A stretch of DNA of 64,000 nucleotides. It comes from Gonocerus acuteangulatus (Eukaryota; Arthropoda; Insecta; Hemiptera; Coreidae). The stretch spans positions 33,316,203-33,380,202 of the forward strand of contig OX328124.1 in NCBI GenBank assembly GCA_946811695.1, written 5' to 3'. A program made the translations under genes and the position numbers. The notes beneath the pieces are model-generated. The model ran no database searches. It was not told the DNA's origin and saw only the letters and a list, made by a program, of their open reading frames with translations. Shown here piece after piece: positions 1 through 11,706 of the stretch (position 1 is the stretch's first letter; every line of letters starts with the position of its first letter).

Positions 1-376
1 GATGAACGATGCATTCTTTAAGTTAAAAGTCGACAGGATTAGTTAATTTAAAAAAATTATATACCACAAAGGAATTTCAATTTTCGTCTAAATACCTGAT
101 ATTTTTAGACCATTAACTCCACGGTACCTTTATTACACGTTTGTTCGACAAAAGAGATTAATAACGGTATTCTATAAATGTAATTAAATGCCATAGGCCT
201 GGCTTCTTGATAGTGCTTAAGAATTCTTTGTAATTGCAGTACCAACAAATGACCATATGACGCACGGTATGGCTTACTGTAAAATTAACTGTTATCAGCC
301 CATCTTGTCCTATTCAAGCCAGAGAAGTTATTCATATTTCTATTAATCCCAATGGAGTTGTTACACCTACCAATTT

Positions 377-463
<87 letters not shown>

Positions 464-2424
464 CGTAGGCGTAATACCCTATTTTTAGAACTAGTAGGTA
501 TTATTAACATGGCATGCTATAATTCAAGAAGCATATATTTTTCTAATATCAAATTGGTTCTTCTATCGTTCAAGTATTACAAAAGAGCAAAACCTATATT
601 CACTCTAGCGGTTGCATTGCTGATGAAAGTGGTCAGCACATTTTTTATTAGTCTTTATTTTATATTCAGTTTTTGCCTTATTTTATTTAGATGTTTATAG
701 AAATTTTTGGCAAGAGGGCTTTCTTTAACTTCAAAGTTTCTTTGATCTGTTGGAGCTCTGTTATACTCATCATTCTTCATTGAAACCATTTATTTTTTCT
801 TGTCTTTTAATTTTAGTAAAAATTAAATAGTTTTATATTATTGAGAGGAGATTGTTGGCCGCTGAGAGTTCGAAAGTACATATTGTCAGTGTTAAATCGT
901 TTGATATTTTAATAAAACTATATAGTTTTCTATAATAAAATGTGTTTTACGTTTTCCAACGTTTTGACTTCACATTCATGCATTTATCAGGGCGATGAGA
1001 AGAATAAATACGCATATGTTTAAAAACTAAAGGTTATTTAATTTATTCTAATTTATTGTCATAGCGTTCTGATGAATGTACGCTCTATTCATTTGAGAAT
1101 TTAAAACTGCCTCAAGATAAGTATTACAATTTTTTTTTTTTTTTTTTAATTTGTCCTATTCTATCAGAAATAAGAATAGAAATATTTAATGAAAAAAAAT
1201 TTATATATATATATATAAAGAGTCGTTCGAACTTTTGAATGCTTAGGACAACAGTAAACAATATCCCTGTATTAAATAAGCTTATTTCTTTAAGCAGGAT
1301 TATACTAAGTAACGCAGAATAGCTGTTTTTATTTTCGTTATATTGTTTTAAATCATTTATCATTGTTGATTTTTATATCACTTAGCTGCCAAATTGTACC
1401 CAAGCTTGTTTCAACTGTTGTATAAAACTAAAATCTTTATTAATAATATGACAGTTGGGGTATGGTCATAATAGTCGAGAAAACTAAATTTTCTAATAAA
1501 AAATGCGCTCTCGCAGTATTTCCTGGCAGTCACTTCATTCAAAAAATGCTTTCCCTGAAGTTGAACAACATATCATAGATCTGATGAAAGTGGCGGAAAG
1601 CGCTTAGCGTTCATTAAAACTTTTTTTTTAAGAAGGTAAGTACATTCATCTGCACTAAAATGTCATCTTGTATTTTTACAATATAACTCCTTGATTTTGA
1701 AACCTGGAAAGTCAAGCCGAAACGGTAGGATAAATACAAAATTATTTTCTATTATAAAATCTATAATTACAATCGAATCGCCATCTATTGCCATCTTGGT
1801 AACCTCTAAGATATCTTTCAAATAATATCTTCATTCTTTATTCTTATATATCTTCGTTACAAATGGAAACTAACGAATATGAAAAAATGCATCTTTCATT
1901 GTCCATCTTTAATAATTTCTGTTGGACTTATTTACGGCAAATTCTTCAATCTGACTTCACTCTATTAAAGGGAAAGTATTCCACTATCAAAAGGTCAAAT
2001 CTGCCGAATATTTGACTGTCCAAAAAAAAGTTATGAATAAATACTTTTCCACTCTGAAAAGTGGTGATTTTCATATTCGTTAGTTTGCTTTTGTATCGAC
2101 GGTATAATCAAATTTATTTCACTACTAATAGTATGTATTTATGTTGTGAAATCAATAAACTTACATTCTGAAATTTAAATATTATTACTGTCTGAAACTG
2201 TGTTATTATTCTACATGTATATTTAAATAAATATATAATACAAAGGATTATAGCATCATTAGGACTGCAAGAGAGACTGTTTAATATTAACTCAAAGTAT
2301 TAATATTTACTCACGGATCCCAGCTGAAATTGCCATCTTAAAAGTCTTTCTTCTTAAATGGGAGTACAGTTATGTATAAATTCAATGTTTCAGAAAATAC
2401 CTCTTATATATGTGCATACTAAAC

Positions 2425-2426
<2 letters not shown>
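1..2426. other. AT-rich DNA upstream of Hr3, no gene seen
   Basis: Only short spurious reading frames and simple repeats are present, including a TA/GA microsatellite. Around 840-960 there is a TTAATAAAA-containing stretch resembling the outer arm of the foldback at 49326-49482, too diverged to delimit. Confidence 0.5.
378..460. repeat. Compound microsatellite (TA)n then (GA)n
   Basis: About 24 TA units are followed directly by about 16 GA units without interruption. Confidence 0.97.

Positions 2427-2496
<70 letters not shown>
2427..2496. repeat. (TA)n microsatellite
   Basis: About 35 TA units with one interruption, abutting the 3' tail of a family B SINE. Confidence 0.95.
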
Positions 2497-2500
<4 letters not shown>

Positions 2501-2672
2501 TTAGAATTTTAGGACGGATTATCTAAAGATCACCGCCCTTTTCTAGCCAGAACAGGGCTGATACCTTTCTTCCCCAAAGAAAAGCCCCCAGCCCTAGTGG
2601 GAATCGAACCCACGACCCTTGGCACGGAGTTTTAAGGGCTCACGTCTTAACACTCACGGCCTCCGGGCCTCC
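2497..2672 (-). mobile_element. SINE family B, nearly full length
   Basis: On the minus strand it starts GGAGGCCCGGAGGCCGTGAG, contains a B-box-like GGTTCGATTCCCAC, and ends with the family tail around CCGTCCTAAAATTC. The head resembles a type II tRNA (Ser/Leu). Copies at 32462-32660 and 50414-50623 define the family. Confidence 0.88.
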
Positions 2673-3177
2673 CTACATATATAAGTCCATTGGTTTTGAA
2701 AGTGTTAATAAATTAGGCTATCATTTGCAAATAATACGTTCATGTTTTGCGAATTACATCATTAATTATATGGCAGGCTTCTCACATAATGGCGAAACCC
2801 GTTACAGGATTTATTAATTAAATTTTAATGAAGTAATAAATTAGCGGTCATCACACACTATATTGCATGTCAAAATAATTCATTTTGAAAATTAATTTTG
2901 GCTATAAGTAGAATAATTAGAGACTGAAAGGGTTCAATGACCGCCATCACACAATACAAATATGTGACGATGACTCTGGGCAAACATTCTTCAAAACCTT
3001 TACACGTTAATTCTCTACAAATGGATTCGGAGATAAAGAAAGCCGTTAAGAGCAAAGTATTTCCCGTTGTATTTTGGTAAGTAAACCTTTTGCGAGTCTC
3101 GAATTCCCTGTTAAATCTTGTTGAAGAAATCATTGAAAAATGTCAACATTTCTTGTAAAATAAAGTTAGTATTTGGC

Positions 3178-3243
3178 ACGCAAATTTTATTGATCCCTCA
3201 AATTGTAAAATTTAACAATTTGAGGGATCAATAAAATTTGCGT
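3178..3243. repeat. Perfect 29-bp inverted repeat (hairpin, 8-nt loop)
   Basis: Positions 3178-3206 pair without mismatch with 3215-3243. The arm contains ATTGATCCCTCAAATTGT. No second copy was noticed in the window. Confidence 0.9.
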
Positions 3244-3699
3244 TAAGATTAATTCGAATGAGTTTGTGTTTATCTTTAAGCAAATAGTCTATTGCAAATT
3301 TTTAACTACTGGAGGAAATGAAACCAGGACATGTACATCATTTTTAAGGTCTTTTCCTACCATAAATTTTATTGATACAGCAAAGCCTCTTTTGAAAACG
3401 AAATTGCTTCATTATTGCCTAAATAGGGCCGATAGTTTTGTATAAGGGTTGCCTTGAGACTCTAAAAGAAATTCTTTTACCGGCCAACCAGCACTATTCA
3501 GCACTAAAGTTCGTTTCTGAAAGTGGCTTTGAGCTCGATTTTCATATATTTACCGCGGTAACAAGGTTAGAAACCTGTGAATAATTTGTTCGAATCGACA
3601 ATTTGTTGTTTATTATTTACTGAATTATTTTAGTCATAAAATTAAATTCGTCCAAATCAGGAAGAGATTTATTTTCTAAGAAAACCTTTAAAGGTCCAA

Positions 3700-3870
3700 A
3701 CATTATGGTCTTCGGGTTTTGACCGTTTCTTCACCATCGTTTCGCCAGTCATACTTCCTCAGGGTTAAGTCAGAGAAACCCTGGGATCCTCAGACGTAAC
3801 CCTGAGGAAGCCAGCAGTATGACTGTCAAACGTTGGTGAAGACACTGTCAAACCCCGAAGACCATAATGT
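3700..3870. mobile_element. Foldback element, about 171 bp
   Basis: The outer arms ACATTATGGTCTTCGGG and CCCGAAGACCATAATGT are inverted copies, and the inner parts are also complementary with small gaps (CCTCAGGGTT with AACCCTGAGG). Each arm carries a CTGAGGA core of the hammerhead-like motif described in the findings. A hAT-like element starts 10 bp downstream. Confidence 0.75.
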
Positions 3871-3880
3871 GTGTAATGAC

Positions 3881-4895
3881 TAGGGACCGGATTCTTAGGT
3901 TTTCACCTATTTTTTTTCCTTACTGCTAAACATGATAATGATCGTTTTTTTATATGATTCGCGTCTTGTAGTATCATTTATGCAAATTTGGAAGAACCTA
4001 AAAAAAACCTATTCAGGATGATATTACCTAAAATCACCTAAATAACGATGGAATGACTTTTAATCAATAATAATGATAATAATCTTTGAATTATAAAATA
4101 CAATTCAATGAACTCATTTCCTCGATCAAACAAATCTTCTACCTATTTTAGCTTAATATTTTACCTTTTAAATTTTTCCATAATTTAATTATTTTATTAA
4201 CATAGGTAAGTAAGTACCTTCCTGTAGGCAGTGAAATTCTTCCTGATGTTCTTTAGAAGTTGGAATTCTTTAGCAGAGAAACTTAAAAATGTCCTTTAAA
4301 AATTTTTTCTAATTGTTTTATTTTATGTTCTTATTTATTTTTTTAATGTATGTTTTATTAAATAATTTAATTTATTTTTTTCAAACATTGCTTTATTTCT
4401 AAGGTGTATTTTATTTGAATAAATTTCACTCACTTTGTTTTTTAAATAAATATTTTGTTCAATATTTGGGCGACTTATTATTTTTTTTTCAAATAATAAC
4501 TCGTATTTCCGTTATATTTTTATTTGCTCATCTTTTTTTTTTTTCCCTTCTCAATACTATTCTATAAAATAAGGTTATTTGTTGTTCATTTTTATGTCAC
4601 TATATATACATATAAATTTATCAATTGTGAATTAATCAAAATTATTAATGATAAATTATAATAGGTTGAACCTATTTTTCGAACCTAATGAAATATTTTT
4701 ATCACATAAAAAAAAAACTAAAATGAATTTTTAAATAAAAAACCTAAAAATGCCCATTTTTTGAGCCTATTCAAAACATTTTTATCAGCTAAAAAAACCT
4801 AAAATGGGTTTTTAAATAAAAACCTAAAAAGACCTATTATGCCTGTTGCAAAAACCTAATTGGCTGCTTATTTTATCCTAAAAATCCGGTCCCTA
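3881..4895. mobile_element. Non-autonomous hAT-like DNA transposon, 1015 bp
   Basis: The terminal inverted repeats begin TAGGGACCGGATT and the flanks are a perfect 8-bp target duplication, GTAATGAC (3873-3880 and 4896-4903). An 8-bp duplication with a TAGGG start is diagnostic of the hAT superfamily. The interior is AT-rich with many CCTAAA motifs near the ends and no transposase reading frame. Those motifs may be subterminal transposase-binding sites (inference). Confidence 0.9.
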
Positions 4896-4903
4896 GTAAT
4901 GAC

Positions 4904-6479
4904 TCGGACCATGGAGGCCTACGAGTTGAACCTATAGAGTTGTTGCCTCGGTGATTGAGTTAATTGGTTTTTCGAGAATCTTGGGCTCAAAATAACTAAT
5001 AATGTTAAAATACATTCAAGCGATTCTAGAAAAAAAGAAATAGTCTTGATAATTTAATAAAGATTGCTTGCTGCCCAAAATAATTAGGTTTCTATTTAAA
5101 ATAACATTATTGAAAACAACTGAAATCACCTCATTTTTTCAATCATGCCTTTCTCATTGACATAAGCCAATTTTTGATTTTTATAATTAGGATATTTTCT
5201 ATAATTTATTGACTGCATACTATTCAATATAAGGAAATATTTCAATTTGAAGATTATATTGAAAACATGAAATCATAAATCTGATTACAATGTTTCTATT
5301 AGCTGTTGGGTTTGTTGAATGGGATCTAGTTTGTATTTTGCAACAGATATACAATAGAAACTGGTTGTTGGGACTGCATAGGACAACCTAGACCATAGCG
5401 AAATACTTCATTCAAGCTTGGGGGAATGAACTGGTTCCGTAACAATGTCTTATTACTTTGGAGAGATTTAGCAAATAAGTTTCTCATTCAACGAAATCTG
5501 TACTTTATTATTATAATTTACGATTCATATAAATTTTACACCCATATGAAATGCGATCATGAAAATTAACAACGTATTATTTTCCAACATATTCATAAAA
5601 TAATACCATTTATTTCTGGGTATCTATTCATACATTTGTAAATACTACACTTGAACTAATTGACAAATAACGGTAGCTATTTTTTTTGGGGGGGGGGGAA
5701 CAAATTGGTCTATATTGATATGCAGTTAGTTACCCGTTGAGGTGAAAGAAGTAAAAAAATGGATGGGAATCGGCTAAGAAAAAACGTCAAATTTTCAGAA
5801 AAAATCTATATTTCGAACATCAGCAACAAATCCCTAGAGGATGGAAAAAAGTCCATGGTAACCTTTAGGTGACTATGAAAAAGAGTGTGGACAAGTGGAC
5901 TTAAAAGGTGTCTTGTTGTATCCTTCCATCGTCTAGGCCATATGTGGGAAAAAACCGGCCCGCTGTAACATTTGATCATCCTGCCCCCGAGACGTTTTGA
6001 AAAAAAAAATATCACAATACTTACTCACACACACTCAAAATGACTCAAAACAACTAAATTAGGCGTTTTACAATAAGAAAGAGGAAATCACATAAACATT
6101 AAGAAAGCTCCAAAAGTATGTTAACGATTTAAACATTATCGGTTCCCTCTCCCAGAAGCCATCGTGCATTCGTCTCATTACTTCCTAGAACACCGGTAAC
6201 CAAATTTGCGTATTCTTAAAAAAATGGTGTTATCTTTTAAATTTTCATTTCCATTATTAGCGTTTGCTCTTCATGAATAATTGAAATGTTGCAGAACAAT
6301 TATTTCAAAATTCGGAATGATAAAATGCTAAATAATTAAAATTGTCTGCTCCAGATGATTTTTTTTTTCTCCCAAGTATTTTTTGCAGTTATAAGAAAAA
6401 AATAGTCGGTCTGAAATATATCTCTACACTCCTACAATAAATAATTTCCATAAGTGGATGGTGGAATGGAGCTTTTTAT
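4904..6479. other. AT-rich DNA without recognised gene or element
   Basis: No conserved reading frame was recognised. A short G run lies near 5688-5698. Confidence 0.5.
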
Positions 6480-7458
6480 TGGCTGTTTGAGGTTTGTTTA
6501 CCTGGTGGTTACCTAGCAACTAGCAGATATTGCCTCCGCCCTTTTGTTTCAAGGGCTGTTTGACTGCTACCCTGAACCTTCGGTCAATACGCAATAAATT
6601 GTATTTTAAAACATTAAAAAAAAAATGTAATGGAAGATATAATGAGCATGTGAAGTGAGTATGGAGGGAGTGAAGAGTGACTATTGCATAAGGACGTTCG
6701 GGTGGAGTCGGTGCCGCTCGGCTATCTCCGTTAGATTTCGTCACTCGGCCGGTCGTTGAACTGGGAAGGACTGACAGTCTTGTGTGCGCTCCCTTCCCGG
6801 ACGCAGTCTTCCCCTCTATAACATTCTCTTCTCTTTCGTCCCCACTTTTTTGTTTGTTTCCCATTATTTTTTAGTTTTACACATCCCTCATCAGAATAGG
6901 CAAGTAGTGCTGTCTGCTCACAAGCCGTCCGCTCTCTGGGGTCTCTCATCCGGTCTGATCCATCAATATTGAGTTGGCTATATTCTCTGTTGTAAATTTA
7001 CTAATATATCTTAGCTAAGTGAATGATGTATTTATAATTAGTTTGTATGTTGTGTGTGTTTGTCGAGTGCGAGGTGTGGTTAGTGTAGCTCGGGCGGCCT
7101 AGAGTTCGTTGCCCCTTGCGATCATACGCGGTCCCTCCCGACTCGCTATCTACTGATCGCAGGGTCGTTACTCTCGCCGCCTTCCAAATCTACAAGCCCC
7201 TTAGGGCGGACTGCCTTTTCCGAGCATTCAGACTCTTCTTTCATTTTTACAGCTTTTCCAGTCTGAGAAAATGACTCGAAACGATTCCGCCATCATATTC
7301 CCCACTTGAGCACTCTCTCGGCACGTAAGTGGACATCTATCACACCAAATAGCTCTTTGTTGTTTATTAAATTTGCACCTCGGCGGTTGTCCTCTATCCG
7401 GCGTGTGTGGTTCTGTGCTAGTGTCGGTCGATCGGAGGATGTATGATGACTGGTGATA
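6480..7458 (+). promoter_or_regulatory. Hr3: Candidate promoter and 5' untranslated region of Hr3 (CpG-rich block)
   Basis: The base composition changes sharply here: from about 6500 to 7620 the sequence is GC-rich with many CG dinucleotides, inside an otherwise AT-rich window. The block ends at the start codon of the proposed first Hr3 coding exon. No convincing TATA box or initiator could be fixed, so the transcription start is unknown. The short reading frames on both strands are probably by-products of base composition. Promoter and 5' UTR function is inferred from position and composition only. Confidence 0.5.
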
Positions 7459-7621
7459 ATGGACGCAGCTTCGGCGGCCCTTGAGGAGCTCTTCGGCGGT
7501 GAGGGTCGGGGAGAAGCTAGGAGATGGAGCAGGGGAGAAGATGTCTCCAGCACCACACCTCCCCCGCCCTCACCTACCAACCAAGAAGAAAACCAACCAC
7601 AACCAACCAATTCCATCAGAG
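7459..7621 (+). CDS. Hr3: Hr3 nuclear receptor, proposed first coding exon (N-terminal A/B region)
   Basis: The ATG at 7459 has A at -3 and G at +4, and an in-frame TGA lies at 7447-7449, so this is the first possible start in frame. It encodes 54 residues: an acidic/alanine start (MDAASAALEELFGG), an Arg/Gly/Glu stretch, then a Ser/Thr/Pro/Gln/Asn-rich stretch ending NSIR. The last base, G at 7621, is followed by gtatca, a usable donor, leaving phase 1. The DNA-binding exon at 51739 needs exactly one preceding base, and G plus CG makes Ala. The junction reads [11 protein letters not shown], close to [11 protein letters not shown] known from arthropod HR3. The rest of this segment does not resemble an HR3 N-terminus I know, which fits the variable A/B region and alternative first exons of this gene. 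Low-complexity coding DNA in a CpG block can mimic an exon, so RNA evidence would decide. Confidence 0.7.
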
Positions 7622-7849
7622 GTATCAACAATCTCTATAATTATTCATTTCCACTCAATATAAGTTTGGCTCATTTATTGTTTTTTGCAAGCTGGATATG
7701 TCCTTCAAACTTCCTTGAAACGCACAACAGACTTGACGGGTTGTGTTTGATCTTTTGGATGCTTTCAGTCCTATCTACACTAAGGGCAGGCAAATTTCCC
7801 AAGGTCCAGGCGAATTATTTTGTTCGAACATATCTTGGTTAGACCTGTA

Positions 7850-9624
7850 AAGTGTTCGAGATCAGCCATAAATCTGCATTCTTGAAAATCTATTACCATT
7901 GCTTTGTTGGGTATAAATAATGTAATACTAAAGATCACATCTTGTTATGTTCATCGAAAAATTATCTTTGTTCCCGAAGATTAACCAAGCCGGAGTGTAG
8001 TCAGAATACATAAAAAATTAGTTTTACTGAATGTATGAGTGGTGTAGTTACTTACAAACGGTCCGTCCTACCTATCCTAGTAGCCACGATGATGGCTTGA
8101 AAATGACGTTAAAACGTTGCCAATAAAAACATATCTATTATATAAAAATGATTCATTAACCATTATGACCGAACCACAACTACAAACTTTGGAATTTATG
8201 TTCTTGGTCATTCTTTGTACCTTTCTAACAAATAGGACAGAAATTAATTTCATTCAGAAAATTTTCTTCTTGTAGAACCAACATCTCCATAGGCATCAAA
8301 ATAGGTTTTTTTTTTATTGTGCTTCCGTGCGATCAAATTTGTTATGCCCGATTTACATTTGTAGACTTTAGACTCCCGGGTTTGTGTCATACACTATTGT
8401 AGTATGGTAAGAAGAAGATGCTTCATATTACATATATTTAAACAATAGAAGAAAAAAACAACCTAAAGAACCTTCCAATTTGGGCCTTTTTAACAATCTA
8501 TTAACCTTTAAGAGTTCGATGACTCACTATTTTTTTTTTTTCACTTATCTATAAAAGTTTTTCCTTTTTTGCCCATACTGCTTTTGGATTAGTAAATTAA
8601 TTAATCGCATTAACGCGTTGCATTTAGGCGAAAATGGTATCCAAGTTGCGAAAGGAGTGAAGTCTAAACATCCCAACTTGACAAAAACTTTTCGGATCTG
8701 TCTCCTTTCCGCGTCGTATAAATGACCTTGGGTGTAATTAGAGAAATTAAAGTCTTCAAAATTAATCAAGAACTGTGCAAAGTTGTTCTAAAGAAGAGAA
8801 GTGTTTCTCCGTGGGGCGCTAGGGTCGACATCCGACCTGAGACAACGTGTATTACTTATCACCAACTTGAATTAAATATAAAAGGACTGAACAAACTGAT
8901 AATTATAATTAATAACGAACCATCGAATGTAACATTGAAGATTGGAAATAAATCAACCGCGACAACAGACAAAGCTGGCTCGATTTGGAATTTGACACAC
9001 TAAACGTTACTGCAAAACGCCAAATTACTGAATGAAGAAGACGAAATCAACTATGAATTTTCACGAGAATAATTTGTTGAAACATAATATTCTCTTTTTG
9101 CGGTAAAATCTCATTTAAAGAAAAAAGTCTGGAGAAAAACCAGTTCATGAATAGTACAGACATTTTGAAAGATCTCTTCCAAGGATTGAAAGAACCATAT
9201 AACTTCAATAATGGTTCATTAGGTCATACAGATATCTTATTCAGTAATTCTTTAGATTACGAATACAATGCCACATACCTATATTGATGTTCATAACCTA
9301 ATAATATTTTGGTTCCCCTAAATCTTATCTTGGAATTCCCATATCGATCTATTCATGATTGTCAGAACAACAGTAGGACATTTCTTCAGAGTTCAATAAA
9401 CCTGCAGTTAAAAAAGAATGATGTCATGATTTATTATATAACATTAATATTTTAATAAATAAAATGGAGTGCCCACGTAATCTCTACCTTCAAAATCCTA
9501 ATCCCACGTTATTTTCCTTCCACGCTTATAATAATCCCAAGCCAGCTGTATCATGCATTCAATGTGCTTCGGGTTCATTGATTCGGGTTGTCTTCTAAAC
9601 TATTAATAAACCGAAAACCTAAAG

Positions 9625-9675
<51 letters not shown>

Positions 9676-10370
9676 AATATAATCAAGCAAAAACTATTTA
9701 TGGTTTCATTTTCCTTATAATTAAAAATTATTTGAGAGTTAGAGAATATTCCAACTAGCCTGACGCCACAAGGACGTTCACCTCTCTCCGCGTTATTTGC
9801 AATCAGTTGCTTCCACTCCATCAACATGCCTGCGTTTAGCTGTACTTTCTGTTCTTTAATGAATACACACTTCTTCAAATGCCACTATTAAATAATCAGA
9901 GAAACTTTATTTAATGATTTCCTCTTCGAATTTCTCTCTTTCAAGCTATATTTGAATTATAATAAAACTGAAACATCATTGTCGCTTGGTGTTTTTTATT
10001 GCTCTATCTTTAGTTCTAGGGACTACCAAAAGTCTTGTAGATTCTCTTAATTCAATTTATCTGCAAGGAGTTTGATGAAATACCATTCATGAAAAACCAG
10101 AAAGTTTAGTACCTGATGGAAGTTTGGGTCATAATGCCTCCAAAATCACAAGCTCATTAAAACGTTCAAACAAATTTGGAAGTGTATAGAAAAAAATCTG
10201 AATTAAATGAGAGAAAGCTGTTATCACTTCGAAACCACTTCAAAGAGTGATAGTAATTGAAGCTCGGGTCAATGTTCATATCTCGATTCTATAGGAAAAT
10301 TGACTCGACTGGCTGGGACCCATATCCTTTCGTTTCATGATTGGGTACTTAGACAATCATACCACTAGTC
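7850..10370. other. Intronic DNA, no gene seen
   Basis: Contains a (TA)n microsatellite at 9627-9674 and a 93-codon open frame at 8722-9003 with no recognised domain. A stretch at about 8085-8160 resembles a decayed copy of the GAAACGT-type repeat. Confidence 0.5.
9627..9674. repeat. (TA)n microsatellite
   Basis: About 23 TA units. Confidence 0.95.
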
Positions 10371-10832
10371 TACATATAATAACAATTAATCTAATAGAAT
10401 CAATGCATCTCTCATGGATAGATGCCATCTCGTCATATTTATTCGTACATAAGCCAGGATTTACCGGCAGTAACTTGCCATGCTGAGATATAACCCGGGA
10501 TTTACCTGCAGTAACTTGCCATGCTGAGATATACCACTAGTCTACATATCATAACAATTAATCTAATAGAATCAATGCATCTCTCATGGATAGATGCCAT
10601 CTCGTCATATTTATTCGTACAGAAGCCGAGATTTACCTGCAGTAACTTGCCATGCTGAGATATAAGCCGGGATTTACCTGCAGTAACTTGCAATGCTGAG
10701 ATATAAGCCGGGATTTACCTGCAGTAACTTGCCACGCTGAGATATAAGCCGGGATTTACCTGCAGTAACTTGCCATGCTGAGATATAAGCCGGGATTTAC
10801 CTGCGGTAACTTGCCATGCTGAGATATAAGCT
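10371..10832. repeat. Nested tandem array, 41-bp unit with a larger duplication
   Basis: A 41-bp unit (core GGGATTTACCTGCAGTAACT) occurs seven times: two copies after 10450 and five from about 10622. The first pair and a preceding block of about 80 bp (starting ACCACTAGTCTACATAT at 10371) are together duplicated at 10533. Units differ by one to three substitutions. Confidence 0.93.
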
Positions 10833-11109
10833 CGGTGGATTTGAAAATGACTTCACGTTTGGTATAGAGTATCCTGTGTGCTACTATAAACACAGGGAGG
10901 GAGTTTAAATAGAATAAAACAATATTTAATGAATATTAAATGTTATTTCAAAATAAAAATTCCTTTATTTGTTTTCCCAACTAAAAAAATTTCTATTGAG
11001 CTGAATGTAATTTATACACACAGAATACCTTATTTGTCTGCTAATATAACTTGAATATTGTTGGAAAACTCATGATTTTATTGTAAAATGTTGTGATGAA
11101 TGTAATAAG

Positions 11110-11290
11110 TAGAGAGACTGGGAGTTGCTATCTCGAGTCGCGACACGAGGCAATCATTACAGGCCCAGCGTGCATTCCCCTCTTGGAACATTTGGTAGCT
11201 TTTGACGTCATTCCGAGTACACTTCTTGCCGTTTCCTGTAGCCTTTATCCGGTCATTTTTGGTCGATGACCAAGTGCTAAGGGCTTTGCA
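11110..11290 (+). promoter_or_regulatory. Candidate intronic enhancer with CRE and ecdysone-element-like palindrome
   Basis: A locally GC-richer, apparently single-copy stretch. It contains a perfect CRE palindrome TGACGTCA (11203-11210) and GGTCGATGACC (11261-11271). The latter resembles an inverted repeat of GGTCA half-sites with 1-bp spacing, one base off consensus in the left half. Regulatory function is inferred from motifs and from its place 3.8 kb inside an ecdysone-pathway gene. Confidence 0.3.
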
Positions 11291-11650
11291 AAATTTAACA
11301 ATACCTGTAGGTATTAGATTGTATTCACTGTAAATACATTTATATTCACCCTTTTTGGTATATAGCTATAACAGAACACAAATGAATTTATCATCAATGA
11401 CTGATTGGGTATTTTGGTAATGTTATTCATACATATTATTTTACTTCCTGATTATTCTCTGGGACATTGATTCATTCCCCAGTCCATGCATCGTAATGTT
11501 TGATAGGTAATTAAAGGTACATAGGAAAACATATTACAACAAGGTTCATAAGATTCTAGATAACGAAGTTGTACAATATCTTCTGCAAACTGGAATTTAA
11601 ATCTTTCTTTTTTTCAATCAAAATAAGTTCTTATTAAAAGTAACTAATTA

Positions 11651-11651
<1 letters not shown>

Positions 11652-11701
<50 letters not shown>
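11652..11701. repeat. Poly(A) tract, about 50 bp
   Basis: Uninterrupted A run. No retroelement body could be recognised on its upstream side. Confidence 0.95.

Positions 11702-11706
<5 letters not shown>

Noticed and set aside
6520..6972. Overlapping open frames on both strands in the CpG-rich block
   Set aside because: GC-rich sequence has few stops. No splice-compatible HR3 residues were found in them.
8722..9003. 93-codon open frame ending in GNKSTATTDKAGSIWNLTH, possibly a retroelement surface protein fragment
   Set aside because: No diagnostic motif, neighbouring frame or terminal repeat supports it. Left undecided as non-coding.
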